From positions 930,001 through 994,000 of the forward strand of contig NZ_CP107009.1 in NCBI RefSeq assembly GCF_025725665.1: DNA of 64,000 bases. Reading direction: 5' to 3'. Origin of the DNA: Halomonas sp. LR3S48 (GTDB lineage: Bacteria; Pseudomonadota; Gammaproteobacteria; Pseudomonadales; Halomonadaceae). A program made the position numbers and the translations under genes. Below, piece by piece: positions 17,145-26,104 of the stretch. The notes beneath the pieces were generated by a model that did not search any database, was not told where the DNA came from, and saw only the letters and a program-made list of their open reading frames with translations. Positions within the stretch are counted from its first letter, which is position 1, and each line of letters starts with the position of its first letter.

Positions 17145-18074
17145 ATGAGTCGAATCGACGATCTTTCCCTGTTCCTGCGCATTCTCGACCTGGGGTCTAT
17201 CAGCGAAGCGGCACGCAGCCTGGATCTCTCCGCGGCAGTCGCCAGCCAGCGCTTGCAGCGCCTCGAGCGGGAGCTCGGCGTGCGACTCCTGCAGCGCACC
17301 ACACGGCAACTAAGACCGACGGCGGAGGGCCGCAGCCTTGCTGAACAAGGCCGGGAAGCGGTGGAGGACCTCGAGGCGCTAATGGGTGGGCTGCACCGGT
17401 CGACGCACGAGGTCGCCGGGACCTTGCGCCTGACCTTGCCTCCCACCTTTGGCCGCCTCTATGTATCGCCGTTGTTGCCCGATTTCCTGAGTCGCCATCC
17501 CAAACTGCGACTTGACCTCGATCTGTCCGATCAACGCCGGGACATCGTGGGCTCCGGGTTCGACCTGGCCATTCGCATCGGTTCGCTGGCCGATTCCAGC
17601 CTGGTGGCGCGCCGGCTGGCCGCGAATCGCCGCGTGCTGTGCGCTTCTCCCGATTATCTGAAACGCCACGGCACTCCGCGTACACCCGAGGAGTTGACCC
17701 GACACGAATGCCTGCTGCTGACCGACGGCGAGGGGGAGTCCGGCATCTGGCGACTACGTGATGCCAGCGGCGAGAATGTGAGCGTCAAGGTGGGCGGACG
17801 CATCCGCAGCAGCCAGGGCGAACTCCTGCGGGATGCCGCGGTAGCGGGGCTGGGCATCGTGCAGCACTCCACCTGGCATGTATGCGATGACCTGCGGGCC
17901 GGCCGGCTGCTGCGGATTCTGCCGGACCATGCGCCGCCCGAGACGGGCATTCACGCGATCATGCCGCAGCGGCGCCTGGTGCCCCCCAGGGTGCGGGCCT
18001 TCATCGACTTTCTCGTCGAACGGTGGGAGCCGGCGCCGCCCTGGGAGCGCCATGCGACTGCTGTCAGGAGCTAG
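17145..18074 (+). CDS. LysR-family regulator
   Basis: This 309-residue LysR protein has the helix-turn-helix MSRIDDLSLFLRILDLGSIS...AVASQRLQRLERELG. The effector domain contains the substrate-binding phrase FDLAIRIGSLADSSLVARRLA, typical of the CrgA/DmlR-like branch. It is divergent from the aldo/keto reductase, its likely target. It is convergent with the TetR gene that follows. Confidence 0.88.
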   Translation: MSRIDDLSLFLRILDLGSISEAARSLDLSAAVASQRLQRLERELGVRLLQRTTRQLRPTAEGRSLAEQGREAVEDLEALMGGLHRSTHEVAGTLRLTLPPTFGRLYVSPLLPDFLSRHPKLRLDLDLSDQRRDIVGSGFDLAIRIGSLADSSLVARRLAANRRVLCASPDYLKRHGTPRTPEELTRHECLLLTDGEGESGIWRLRDASGENVSVKVGGRIRSSQGELLRDAAVAGLGIVQHSTWHVCDDLRAGRLLRILPDHAPPETGIHAIMPQRRLVPPRVRAFIDFLVERWEPAPPWERHATAVRS

Positions 18075-18091
18075 CCAGGCCGCTCCAGGTG

Positions 18092-18709
18092 CTAGGCTTC
18101 GTGTGAAACGCTGGTGAGCGCATCCCAGCTTGCCATGGCGCAATCGGCAATGGAGAGCAGTGTTTCCCGCGAGGCGCCGTCACGGGCCTGGATCGACATG
18201 CCGTGCTGCAGGGTGACGTAATAATTGGCAATTGCCCGGCAGTTGGTCGATGCAGGCAGTTCGCCTTCCTCGACGGCACGCTTCAGGCGGCGCTCCAGCA
18301 GGCAGCCGTTTGCCTGGCGGTGCGCCTTCAAGGCATCGCAGACTTGATCATTGGCGCCCTGCATCTGTGGGGCGGCAAGCACGATCATGCAGCCCCGTGG
18401 AGTCGCACCGCGAGTGAACGCCTCGGCCGTGGTCCGCAGCACATGTTCGATGGCGGCACGCGCCGAAGGTGCCGTTTCCACCGCCTCCCAGATACCGCTG
18501 CCTTCCGTGTGTACGTAGAGCTCCACCGCCTCCTGGAACAGTGCCTCCTTGCTGCCGAAGGTGGCGTAGAGGCTGGGGGCGTTGATGCCCATGGCCCGGG
18601 TCAGGTCGGCAAGCGAGGCGCTGTCGTAGCCCTGGGCCCAGAACACTTCCATGGCACGGCGTAGCGCCTCTTCCCTGTCGAAGCCGCGGGGTCTGCCACG
18701 CGGGGGCAT
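18092..18709 (-). CDS. TetR-family repressor
   Basis: This 205-residue protein has the TetR helix-turn-helix (REEALRRAMEVFWAQGYDSASLADLTRAMGINAPSLYATFGSKEALF). Its C-terminal domain is of the YcdC/AcrR-like ~150-residue kind. AGGAGC precedes ATG 18709. Two near-identical 16-bp motifs lie in the divergent gap with the SDR gene, one just 15 nt upstream of its own start. Autorepression plus repression of the SDR is the simplest reading. Confidence 0.9.
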   Translation of the reverse strand: MPPRGRPRGFDREEALRRAMEVFWAQGYDSASLADLTRAMGINAPSLYATFGSKEALFQEAVELYVHTEGSGIWEAVETAPSARAAIEHVLRTTAEAFTRGATPRGCMIVLAAPQMQGANDQVCDALKAHRQANGCLLERRLKRAVEEGELPASTNCRAIANYYVTLQHGMSIQARDGASRETLLSIADCAMASWDALTSVSHEA

Positions 18710-18724
18710 GTCTTGCTCCTTTTT

Positions 18725-18740
18725 TGTATCGATAACTACA
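18725..18740. promoter_or_regulatory. TetR operator-like site, copy 1
   Basis: TGTATCGATAACTACA has TGTA...TACA ends in a near-palindrome, typical of TetR-type operators. A TTGACA hexamer follows at 18748-18753 and could be the -35 box of the SDR promoter. Confidence 0.55.
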
Positions 18741-18782
18741 AAATATCTTGACAGCGATGCGCATGTCTAGCCATGTTATTTG

Positions 18783-18798
18783 TGTATCGATCACTACA
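18783..18798. promoter_or_regulatory. TetR operator-like site, copy 2
   Basis: TGTATCGATCACTACA differs from copy 1 at one position and starts exactly 58 bp further on. It lies 25 nt before the SDR start codon. The pair flanks the probable promoter. Confidence 0.55.
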
Positions 18799-18823
18799 TA
18801 AATCATCTGAATGGAGGCGAGAC

Positions 18824-19564
18824 ATGCAGCGACTCAGCGGAAAGGCAGCAATGGTCAGCGGTGGCAGCCGTGGAATAGGGGCCGCCATTGCCCGGCGCCT
18901 GGCGGAGGAAGGGGCAGCAGTGGCGGTGACCTACGTCAACGGCGAGGCCCAGGCGCAGTCGGTGGTGGACGAGATCGTGTCGGCGGGTGGGCGGGCAGTG
19001 GCGATTCGCGCCGACAATCGTGACGCCTCAGCGCTCGAGGCCGCCGTCGAACGGACGGTAGCCGAGTTAGGCGGGCTCGATATCCTGGTCAACAATGCGG
19101 GCATCTTCCTGTCCGGGACGATCGATGAGGCGACGCTTGAAGAGTTGGACCGCACCATCGCGATCAACCTGCGGGCGCCGGTAGTGGCCGCCATGGCGGC
19201 GGTGGGGCATATGCCGGAGGGCGGGCGCATCATTACTATCGGCAGCAACCTTGCCATTCGGGTGCCCTGGCCCGGCATCAGCCTGTATGCCATGAGCAAG
19301 GCGGGCCTGGTGGGGCTGACCAAGGGGCTGGCGCGGGACCTCGGACCGCGCGGCATCAACGTCAACATCGTGCATCCGGGCTCCACCGATACCGACATGA
19401 ACCCCGCCGACAGCGAACTCTCCGACGCCCAGCGCGGGCTCATGGCCATCCCCCACTACAACAAGGCCGACGACGTGGCCGGCCTGGTGGCCTGGCTGGC
19501 GGGGCCGGAAGGGCGTTCGGTGACAGGTGCCGAGTTCACCATCGACGGCGGTGCCAATATCTGA
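18824..19564 (+). CDS. Short-chain dehydrogenase/reductase (classical SDR)
   Basis: This 246-residue SDR has the cofactor motif VSGGSRGIGAA, NNAGI, a Ser in TIGSN and the YAMSK Tyr/Lys pair. The end reads VTGAEFTIDGGANI, typical of FabG-like enzymes. ATG 18824 is preceded by GGAGGCG; the longer frame is rejected. Control by the divergent TetR repressor is likely. Substrate unknown; possibly a reactive carbonyl or quinone. Confidence 0.88.
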   Translation: MQRLSGKAAMVSGGSRGIGAAIARRLAEEGAAVAVTYVNGEAQAQSVVDEIVSAGGRAVAIRADNRDASALEAAVERTVAELGGLDILVNNAGIFLSGTIDEATLEELDRTIAINLRAPVVAAMAAVGHMPEGGRIITIGSNLAIRVPWPGISLYAMSKAGLVGLTKGLARDLGPRGINVNIVHPGSTDTDMNPADSELSDAQRGLMAIPHYNKADDVAGLVAWLAGPEGRSVTGAEFTIDGGANI

Positions 19565-19638
19565 ATTTGGCCACGTTGGCGATTGTCGCAAGCGCCAGCC
19601 TTCGCGCCATGGGGATTGCGCAGCCTGCGCTTGCTCGG

Positions 19639-20877
19639 TCATGGCTGAACACCTTCCCCTGCGGGTTGGCGCTCGGATGTTGTCCTCTTCGTGAAGGTCG
19701 AGCGCGCCAGCAGGACGGCGGCGACCGAGACGAGCGCCATAGCGACCGCCACGCTTGTCCAGCCGAGACTTGCGGCCAGCGCGCCCCCGGCGGCTGGGCC
19801 GACCAGCATCCCGATATTGTTGCCCTGCATGGCGAGGCCCAGCGTCGCTCCCACAAGCTCAGGGCGCGGCGCGAAGCGGGGCACGCTATCCATCAGGACG
19901 ACCGGGATCAGGCCGGACATGAAAGCGAACAGCACCGCAAAGACGGCGATCACGATCCAGGAAAGATCGGCAGCCAGCACGCCGAAACCGAACAACGTCA
20001 TCACGAGAAAGCCCGCCGCCAGCACATGAAGTGGTTGGCGGCCCGAAGCGAGCAGGAAGCCGGCGGCGAGATTGCCAATACCACTTGCTGCGATGGCGAT
20101 GGCTGAGACCGTGCTGGCCAGTTCAGGGCCGAGATCGAACCGTTCCGTGAGCAGTGAGGGCAGGAAGCCGAACACCATGAAGAAGGCAGCCGAGAAGGCG
20201 GCGAAGATCGTGGCGAGCGCCCATGGCCCAGGTGCGACGAGCGCCTGCTTCAGTTGCGAGCCGATGCGCTGGACGTTGGCAGTCGCCACCTTCTGCGACG
20301 GGATGGCGAAGACGAAGAAGACAGCATAGGCGAACAGGATCGCCGAGTTGAGCAGCCAGAAGCCACGCCATTCGAGCAGGGTCAGGAGTGGCGCGGCGAG
20401 CATCACCACGGTCATCCCTACCGGCATGACCGTGGCCCAGACCGCGATAGCGCGATCCTGTATCGTCCTGGCGACGATGGCGAAGATCATCGTGGGTCCG
20501 GCCACGAAAACCGCCATGAAGCCCAGCCCCTCGATGACACGAGAGAGCATCAGCAGTTCGACGCCGGTCGAAACGCCGCCGAGCCCTGCGCCGAGCGCCT
20601 GAAGCACCAGCCCGCCCACCACCATGCGCTTGGTGTCGATCCGGTCGGCCGCCAATCCCACCGGCGCCCCGACAATGGCCCCGACGATCGCGAAGGCCGA
20701 TATGAGCCACGAGACGACAACGAGACTGAGGCCGAGATCGAGCTGGACGGTGCCGAGCGCCATCGGCGCCTTGCCAACCTGAAAGGCGGAGACCACGCCT
20801 GCGCCGGCGATGATGAAGACCGTGCTCCACCCCGCCTCCCGCGGCGAGTTCGATTGGGAGTATTGCGTTGCGGGCAT
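19639..20877 (-). CDS. MFS transporter
   Basis: This 412-residue inner-membrane protein has twelve predicted helices, with the motif-A equivalent GLAADRIDTKRMVVGG between helices two and three. The start MPATQYSQSN at 20877 has GGAG upstream. It follows the FMN reductase gene by 47 nt on the same strand, so the two probably share a transcript with the LysR gene 22673-21720 as the nearby regulator. The export substrate is unknown. Confidence 0.85.
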   Translation of the reverse strand: MPATQYSQSNSPREAGWSTVFIIAGAGVVSAFQVGKAPMALGTVQLDLGLSLVVVSWLISAFAIVGAIVGAPVGLAADRIDTKRMVVGGLVLQALGAGLGGVSTGVELLMLSRVIEGLGFMAVFVAGPTMIFAIVARTIQDRAIAVWATVMPVGMTVVMLAAPLLTLLEWRGFWLLNSAILFAYAVFFVFAIPSQKVATANVQRIGSQLKQALVAPGPWALATIFAAFSAAFFMVFGFLPSLLTERFDLGPELASTVSAIAIAASGIGNLAAGFLLASGRQPLHVLAAGFLVMTLFGFGVLAADLSWIVIAVFAVLFAFMSGLIPVVLMDSVPRFAPRPELVGATLGLAMQGNNIGMLVGPAAGGALAASLGWTSVAVAMALVSVAAVLLARSTFTKRTTSERQPAGEGVQP

Positions 20878-20924
20878 CGTCGTGCGCTCCGTGTGTTCGT
20901 GCTGTGACTTTCTCCCCACCTTGC

Positions 20925-21503
20925 TTATGCCGAGACCGTGTAGGGCACGGCGTTGCGCGCGGTGCGCAGCGCCTTGGCCCACCATTCGAGTTGATGCAGC
21001 ATCGTGTTCGCCGCTGCGGCACAGCCGGTCGGATTGCGTGGCTGGCCGTCCTCGTCGAACTGGTCCCACGGGTTCTGAAAGCTGACCGTGTCGCGTAGGG
21101 TGACGGCATGAAGCTCGGGCATGACGCCGCGCAAGTGCTCGACCGCGCGCACACCGGCCGCGAAACCGCCATAGGCTACGAAGCCGACCGGCTTGGCCCG
21201 CCACTCTTCGTAGCCGAGGTCGATCGCCTGCTTCAGCGAAGCCGGATAGCTGTGGTTGTATTCCGGCACGACCATCACGAAGGCGTCGGCCGCGTCGAGC
21301 CGCGCGGTGTATGCCTTGAGGTCGTTATCCAGCTCTGCGGGAAGGATCGCAGGGAGGTTGAGGTCGGCCAGGTCGATGTAATCGACCTCGAACTCCTGCC
21401 GGTCATTCACCTGATTCAGGAACCACTTGCCGATCATTGGCGCGAAGCGGCCTTCACGATTGCTGCCGACGATGATCGCGAGGCGGATGGGCGTATCACT
21501 CAT
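20925..21503 (-). CDS. NAD(P)H-dependent FMN reductase
   Basis: This 192-residue flavodoxin-fold protein has an FMN phosphate-binding loop IVGSNREGRFAP and the family signature VPEYNHSYPASLKQAIDLGYEEW. Such enzymes reduce quinones, azo dyes or chromate. AAGGAGA precedes ATG 21503. A paralogue with the same signature lies at 39693-40241. Confidence 0.88.
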   Translation of the reverse strand: MSDTPIRLAIIVGSNREGRFAPMIGKWFLNQVNDRQEFEVDYIDLADLNLPAILPAELDNDLKAYTARLDAADAFVMVVPEYNHSYPASLKQAIDLGYEEWRAKPVGFVAYGGFAAGVRAVEHLRGVMPELHAVTLRDTVSFQNPWDQFDEDGQPRNPTGCAAAANTMLHQLEWWAKALRTARNAVPYTVSA

Positions 21504-21719
21504 GGTCTTTTCTCCTTTGTTGGTCCTGCCGCTGGGCAATGGCGTGTCGTTCCCGCCGAAGCGAAGCTCTGGCGGGGGACCGTGTGGTCGATGTCGGGAT
21601 GAAGGAGTCTGTGCGCTCAGCTGCGCGGTGCTTCCGTAGGAGTTTTATGCCACAGCTTTGTGATTCACGGGACTGACAAAAGATGGATCATCTTGATCTA
21701 TCGGATTGGACTATTGCAG

Positions 21720-22673
21720 TCAGTCGATCAACTGATCCTGGGCCGCAGCTATTGCATCGATCTCCAACGAGCAGCCCGGTAGGGCGTCCAGCAGCGCCTT
21801 GCGGAAGGCGGCGCCCGCCGGGCCGAGAGGCCGGTCGATGCGACGAGCAAGGTAGGTCTGCGTCGTTGATTCTCCGGCCTCGGAGAAGGCTGCGACCGGA
21901 AGCCGAACGAGATCACCCTCGTGCAGCTCGCGCTCGATCATCCAGAGCGGGAGGCTGCCCCAGCCGACTCCCGACAGGATCAGCGTCTTCTTCGTAAGGT
22001 TGTCCGCCACCCGCCAGCGCGACGGAGATACCACGCCATAGTCGCGCTTGCCTGTGAGCGCAGACGGATCTTCACCAACCACCTGGATGTGATCGGCGAG
22101 CGTCGTCGTGCTGAGTGGTGCGTCGACCGCCTGCGCGAGCGGATGGCCTCGCGCGACAACGGCGGCACGCCTGACTGTCGTCAGCGCTTCCAATTCGATC
22201 GCCGGATTGATCAAGTCGATTCCGCTGATCGCCAGATCGCATTCACCTTCCAGCAACGCTTCAAACGATGCCCCAAGCGGCGTCGAGAGAATACGGAAGG
22301 TGACCGTGGGATAGGTTTCGCAAAGCGCGTTGAGGGCGCGCCCCAGGACCGGCAACGGGAACTGTGGGTCGAGTGCCACGGTGATCTCCAGTTCCACGCC
22401 CTGGCCCAGCCCCCGCGCCCGCGCGCGCACCGCGTCGACCTTGATCAGCAGCGCCCTGACATCCGCCAGAAGTGACGCCCCGGAGGGGGTGAGCCGCGGC
22501 CTGTGACCGGAACGGTCGAAGAGCTCCACTTCAAGCTGCGCTTCGAGATTGCCAATCGCATGGCTGATCGCTGACTGCACCCGCGACAGCCGCATCGCCG
22601 CCGCGCGGAAGCTGCCGGTCTCGGCGACGGTGACGAAGACGCGCATCTGATCGAGCGTCAGGCCGTCCAGCAT
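21720..22673 (-). CDS. LysR-family regulator
   Basis: This 317-residue LysR protein has the helix-turn-helix LTLDQMRVFVTVAETGSFRAAAMRLSRVQSAISHAIGNLE and a standard effector domain. GGAGG precedes ATG 22673. It is on the same strand as, and 216 nt upstream of, the FMN reductase/MFS pair that it may control. This is not the usual divergent arrangement. Confidence 0.87.
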   Translation of the reverse strand: MLDGLTLDQMRVFVTVAETGSFRAAAMRLSRVQSAISHAIGNLEAQLEVELFDRSGHRPRLTPSGASLLADVRALLIKVDAVRARARGLGQGVELEITVALDPQFPLPVLGRALNALCETYPTVTFRILSTPLGASFEALLEGECDLAISGIDLINPAIELEALTTVRRAAVVARGHPLAQAVDAPLSTTTLADHIQVVGEDPSALTGKRDYGVVSPSRWRVADNLTKKTLILSGVGWGSLPLWMIERELHEGDLVRLPVAAFSEAGESTTQTYLARRIDRPLGPAGAAFRKALLDALPGCSLEIDAIAAAQDQLID

Positions 22674-22774
22674 GTTCGATTCCTCCGATCATTCCCTACG
22701 AATTGATAGCGCTCTCTTGTATATGCTCAACGTCGGCCGCCCATGTCCAGTGCTTGATCCATTCGGGACGAGTT

Positions 22775-22799
22775 ACAGGCCACGCAGCGCGTGGCCTGT
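22775..22799 (-). terminator. Strong hairpin downstream of azoreductase gene
   Basis: ACAGGCCACGC and GCGTGGCCTGT form a perfect 11-bp stem with a 3-nt loop, 7 nt past the azoreductase stop on the minus strand. No T-run follows, but stem strength and position support a transcript end. Confidence 0.6.
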
Positions 22800-22805
22800 C
22801 GGCTA

Positions 22806-23501
22806 TCAGGCGTCGACCAGATCCTCCTCGAAATTCTTCGCCCATGCCATGACCAGCGCGTCGATGTCCTGCTCGGCCTGGGCCAGCGAGGCCTGCAGAC
22901 GTTCGTCGCCGAACTCGTCGTACTCCACCGCGATGCCGTGTACGTCCTCGACACCCAGGTAGCCGAATACGGTGCGGATATGCGGCTCGACGTGGTTGGT
23001 ATGGGCCATGCGTTCGCCTGGCGCGTAGCCGTAATCACCGCGAGAGCCCAGCACCACCAGGCGCTTGTGCATCTCGGTCAGCATCGGCCAGTAAGGCAGC
23101 CCTTGGCGCGAGCGATCGAAGCCGAAGGTGCGTCCGACCCGCACGATGTTATCGATATAGGCCTTGAAGCCTGCCGGGACACCGAAGTTGTACATCGGCA
23201 CGCCGGCAACGATCACATCGGCCTCCAGCAGTTCGTCGACCAGCGCGTCACTCTCGGCCAGGACGTCGTGCATCCAGGGCTCGCGCGCCTCCGGCTTGGT
23301 GAAGGCGGCATGGATCCACTCGCCGCTGACGGGGTGAGGCGGGTGCTGACCCACGTCGCGATAGAGAATGCGATCGCCGGGACGGGCCTTTTGCCATTGC
23401 TCGACGAAACGAGCGCTGAGGCGACGGGAGTGGGAGCCGTGGGGATCGATCCCGGAACGGCCGGGGCGGGCGCTGGCATCGATGTGAAGTAGCGTGGTCA
23501 T
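22806..23501 (-). CDS. FMN-dependent NADH azoreductase-like flavodoxin-fold protein
   Basis: This 231-residue protein resembles AzoR-type enzymes. It starts TTLLHIDASARP, contains VAGVPMYNFGVPAGFKAYIDNIVRVGRTF (the family flavin/quinone-site region) and VLGSRGDYG. It should use NAD(P)H and FMN to reduce quinones or azo compounds by two electrons. AGGAGA precedes ATG 23501. It is divergent from a GcvA-like LysR gene with inverted repeats between them. Confidence 0.88.
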   Translation of the reverse strand: MTTLLHIDASARPGRSGIDPHGSHSRRLSARFVEQWQKARPGDRILYRDVGQHPPHPVSGEWIHAAFTKPEAREPWMHDVLAESDALVDELLEADVIVAGVPMYNFGVPAGFKAYIDNIVRVGRTFGFDRSRQGLPYWPMLTEMHKRLVVLGSRGDYGYAPGERMAHTNHVEPHIRTVFGYLGVEDVHGIAVEYDEFGDERLQASLAQAEQDIDALVMAWAKNFEEDLVDA

Positions 23502-23524
23502 GGGTATCTCCTGACAAGTAGAAT

Positions 23525-23559
23525 TCAACTTGGTTGATGCGTGATAGTCAGAATCAACC
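23525..23559. promoter_or_regulatory. Candidate LysR operator between azoreductase and LysR gene
   Basis: GGTTGAT (23532-23538) and ATCAACC (23553-23559) are perfect inverted arms around 14 nt. A nested TCAAC-TTG-GTTGA lies at 23525-23537. Repeated GTTGA half-sites in a divergent gap are typical of LysR binding regions. Binding is inferred. Confidence 0.45.
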
Positions 23560-23661
23560 CAGGATGAGTGGCTGACAAACGACCATTTTTTGTGAAATGG
23601 AATACCTGAACTTGTCTATGATGGGCTTGGCCATGGCTGAGTGCTCAACGAGGAGACGCCA

Positions 23662-24558
23662 GTGAATCGACGCACGCTGCCACTATCGCAACTGCGCGCC
23701 TTCGAGGCGGCAGCGCGCCACCGCAGCTTCAAGCAGGCCGCCGAGGAGCTGGCCGTGACACCGGCGGCCATCAGCCACCAGGTGCGCGAGTTGGAAGCGT
23801 TGCTGGGCGTGGCGCTATTCGAGCGGCGCATCCGCCAGGTGGTGCCGACGGCAGCAGCGGAGCATCTGTTTCCCGTACTGCGCCGTGGTTTCGACGCCTT
23901 CGCAGAGGCGTTGGAAGCGCTGCGTGAGCAGGGCAACGGCGGCAGCGTCACGCTCTCCTGCACGCCGGCCTTCGCCAGCCAGTGGTTGTTGCCGCGGCTG
24001 GCCGATTTCCATGCCCGGCACCCCGATATCGACTTGCGCATTCACGCCAGCGAAGCTCCCCTGGATCTGTCACGCGGTGCGTCGCTGGCGATTCGCTACG
24101 GCATGGGGCCCTACCCGGAGCACGAGGCCGAGGTGCTGGCCAGCGATACCTTCGCCCTGGTCGCCAGCCCGCGGCTGGGGCTGGCCGTGTATGAGGACCT
24201 GAAGAGCGTTCGGCATATCGTCTTCGACTGGCACAGCCCGTCGCTGGGGTTGCCCTCGTGGCATCATTGGTGCCAAGCGGCGGGCGGCACCACTGCCGAC
24301 CTGGGCGCGAGCCTGACCTTCTCCGAGGAGAGCCATGCGATCCAGGCCGCCATCGCCGGCCAGGGCGTGGCGCTGCTGAGTCTTACCCTGGTGAAGGCGG
24401 AACTCGAGCGCGGCATTCTGCAGGTGCCCTTCGGCCCGCGGCTGCCGGGGCTTCGCTATCAACTGGTTAGGCATGGACGCTTCGCCGGCCACGTTGCCCT
24501 GGAGCGGGTGGCCGAGTGGCTGCGGGCGGCCTTTGCCCATCAGGGCGCTATGGGCTGA
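23662..24558 (+). CDS. LysR-family regulator (GcvA-like)
   Basis: This 298-residue protein begins RRTLPLSQLRAFEAAARHRSF, the GcvA-branch start, with helix-turn-helix ELAVTPAAISHQVRELEALLG. GTG 23662 is chosen because GAGGAG lies 7 nt upstream; an earlier in-frame GTG at 23641 has none. It is divergent from the azoreductase and probably activates or represses it. Confidence 0.88.
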   Translation: MNRRTLPLSQLRAFEAAARHRSFKQAAEELAVTPAAISHQVRELEALLGVALFERRIRQVVPTAAAEHLFPVLRRGFDAFAEALEALREQGNGGSVTLSCTPAFASQWLLPRLADFHARHPDIDLRIHASEAPLDLSRGASLAIRYGMGPYPEHEAEVLASDTFALVASPRLGLAVYEDLKSVRHIVFDWHSPSLGLPSWHHWCQAAGGTTADLGASLTFSEESHAIQAAIAGQGVALLSLTLVKAELERGILQVPFGPRLPGLRYQLVRHGRFAGHVALERVAEWLRAAFAHQGAMG

Positions 24559-24689
24559 ATGTCCTCCGTGGAGCCAGTTCGCATTCTCGTACTTGCCGGG
24601 TAGGGCAGGACGGGGCATCTTGTGCAATGTGCCGGCATGACAGTTCACGTGACATCGATCCGGCCCCCGCCAATGGAGAGACCACGCAG

Positions 24690-25316
24690 ATGAATATCGA
24701 GCTCTGGCTGGCCTTCGTCGCCGCTTCCGCCGTGATGCTGGCAATTCCTGGGCCGACGATCCTCACCGTGATGAGCTACTCGCTGGCCTCTCGGCGACGT
24801 GCCAACTTGCCGCTGGTGGCCGCCGTCGCCCTGGGGGATTCCACGGCCCTGGCGATGTCGCTGCTGGGCCTCGGTGCTCTGCTGGCCACCTCGGCGTTCT
24901 GGTTCACCGCGGTCAAGTGGGTCGGTGGACTCTACCTGCTCTACCTGGGTATCAAGCTGCTGCGTGCCGGGGCGAGCACCAGTGTCGTGCTTACCTCGAC
25001 GGAGTCCGTGTCGCGCTGGAAGCTTTTCGGTAATACCTACTTGGTCACAGCGCTCAATCCGAAGGGCATCGTGTTCTTCGTGGCCTTCCTGCCACAGTTC
25101 CTCGACCCGCAGCTTCCGTTGACGCCGCAGCTGTGGGTGCTGGCCGCCACCTTCGTCACGCTGGCCACGCTGAACGCCAGCTGCTACGCGCTTTTTGCCG
25201 CCACCGCACGCCGCTTGCTCTCCACGCCACGTGCCCAGCGCGGCTTCCATCTGATGGGCGGCTCGCTGCTTTCGGCCGCGGGGGTATGGGCGCTAATGGC
25301 CAGACGGCCGGCCTGA
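24690..25316 (+). CDS. LysE/RhtB-family amino-acid exporter
   Basis: This 208-residue inner-membrane protein has about six hydrophobic helices. Family markers are IPGPTILTVMSYSLASRRR in the first loop and ALNPKGIVFFVAFLPQF in the middle. It should export amino acids or derivatives. ATG 24690 is preceded by GGAGAG. A second LysE gene follows 51 nt later on the same strand. Confidence 0.9.
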   Translation: MNIELWLAFVAASAVMLAIPGPTILTVMSYSLASRRRANLPLVAAVALGDSTALAMSLLGLGALLATSAFWFTAVKWVGGLYLLYLGIKLLRAGASTSVVLTSTESVSRWKLFGNTYLVTALNPKGIVFFVAFLPQFLDPQLPLTPQLWVLAATFVTLATLNASCYALFAATARRLLSTPRAQRGFHLMGGSLLSAAGVWALMARRPA

Positions 25317-25367
25317 GGAATCTCCGGTGCTGAATGCCATTCGTCCGACAGGGGGAGGGAGAACGTC

Positions 25368-26006
25368 GTGATACCGCTGACCGATCTGCTGCTTTTCGCC
25401 ATGGCCGCCCTGATCGTGGTGCTGACGCCGGGGCCGAACATGATCTACCTGATCTCGCGCTCGATCTGCCAGGGGCGGACCGCGGGCGTGATCTCGCTAT
25501 TCGGCGTGCTGGCCGGCTTCCTGGTGCACATGCTGGCGGCGGCCGTCGGCCTGACCGCTCTGTTCCTGGCCATACCGCTGGCCTACGAGATCCTCAAGTG
25601 GCTTGGCGCGCTGTACCTGCTCTTCCTGGCCTGGCAGGCCGTCAGGCCAGGCGCGCGCTCGCCCTTCGAGGCGCGCTCACTCCCTGCGGACCGGCCTCGC
25701 AAGCTGTTCCTGATGGGATTCCTGACCAACCTGCTGAACCCCAAGATCGCCGTGTTCTACCTGGCGATCTTCCCACAGTTCGTCTCGCCCGAGCATGGCC
25801 CCGTCTTTCTCCAGAGCCTGGTGCTGGGCTTCACCCAGATCGGGGTGAGCTTCACAGTCAACCTGGCGATTGCCCTGTCGGCGGCGGGTATCGCCACCTG
25901 GTTCCAGCAGCGCCCGACCTGGCTGGCCGTGCAGCGCTACGTCATGGGCGGCGTGCTGGCCGGCATGGCGGCCAAGCTGGCTGCGGAGCCGCGCCACGGC
26001 GTCTAG
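25368..26006 (+). CDS. LysE/RhtB-family amino-acid exporter
   Basis: This 212-residue protein is a second LysE-type exporter: TPGPNMIYLISRSICQGR in the first loop and LLNPKIAVFYLAIFPQF in the middle are the family hallmarks. The start is GTG 25368 with GGAGGGAG upstream. The two tandem exporters are clearly different in sequence, so this is not a recent duplication. It is convergent with trpA. Confidence 0.9.
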   Translation: MIPLTDLLLFAMAALIVVLTPGPNMIYLISRSICQGRTAGVISLFGVLAGFLVHMLAAAVGLTALFLAIPLAYEILKWLGALYLLFLAWQAVRPGARSPFEARSLPADRPRKLFLMGFLTNLLNPKIAVFYLAIFPQFVSPEHGPVFLQSLVLGFTQIGVSFTVNLAIALSAAGIATWFQQRPTWLAVQRYVMGGVLAGMAAKLAAEPRHGV

Positions 26007-26104
26007 GGGCTGGGTAGTCCATTGCCGCCGCGGCTCGCTTAGGTGTCCGGCCTGGCCTCGGTGCGCTGTGCTCTACTCGGTCATGCTCTGCGTTAGGGCC
26101 TGCT

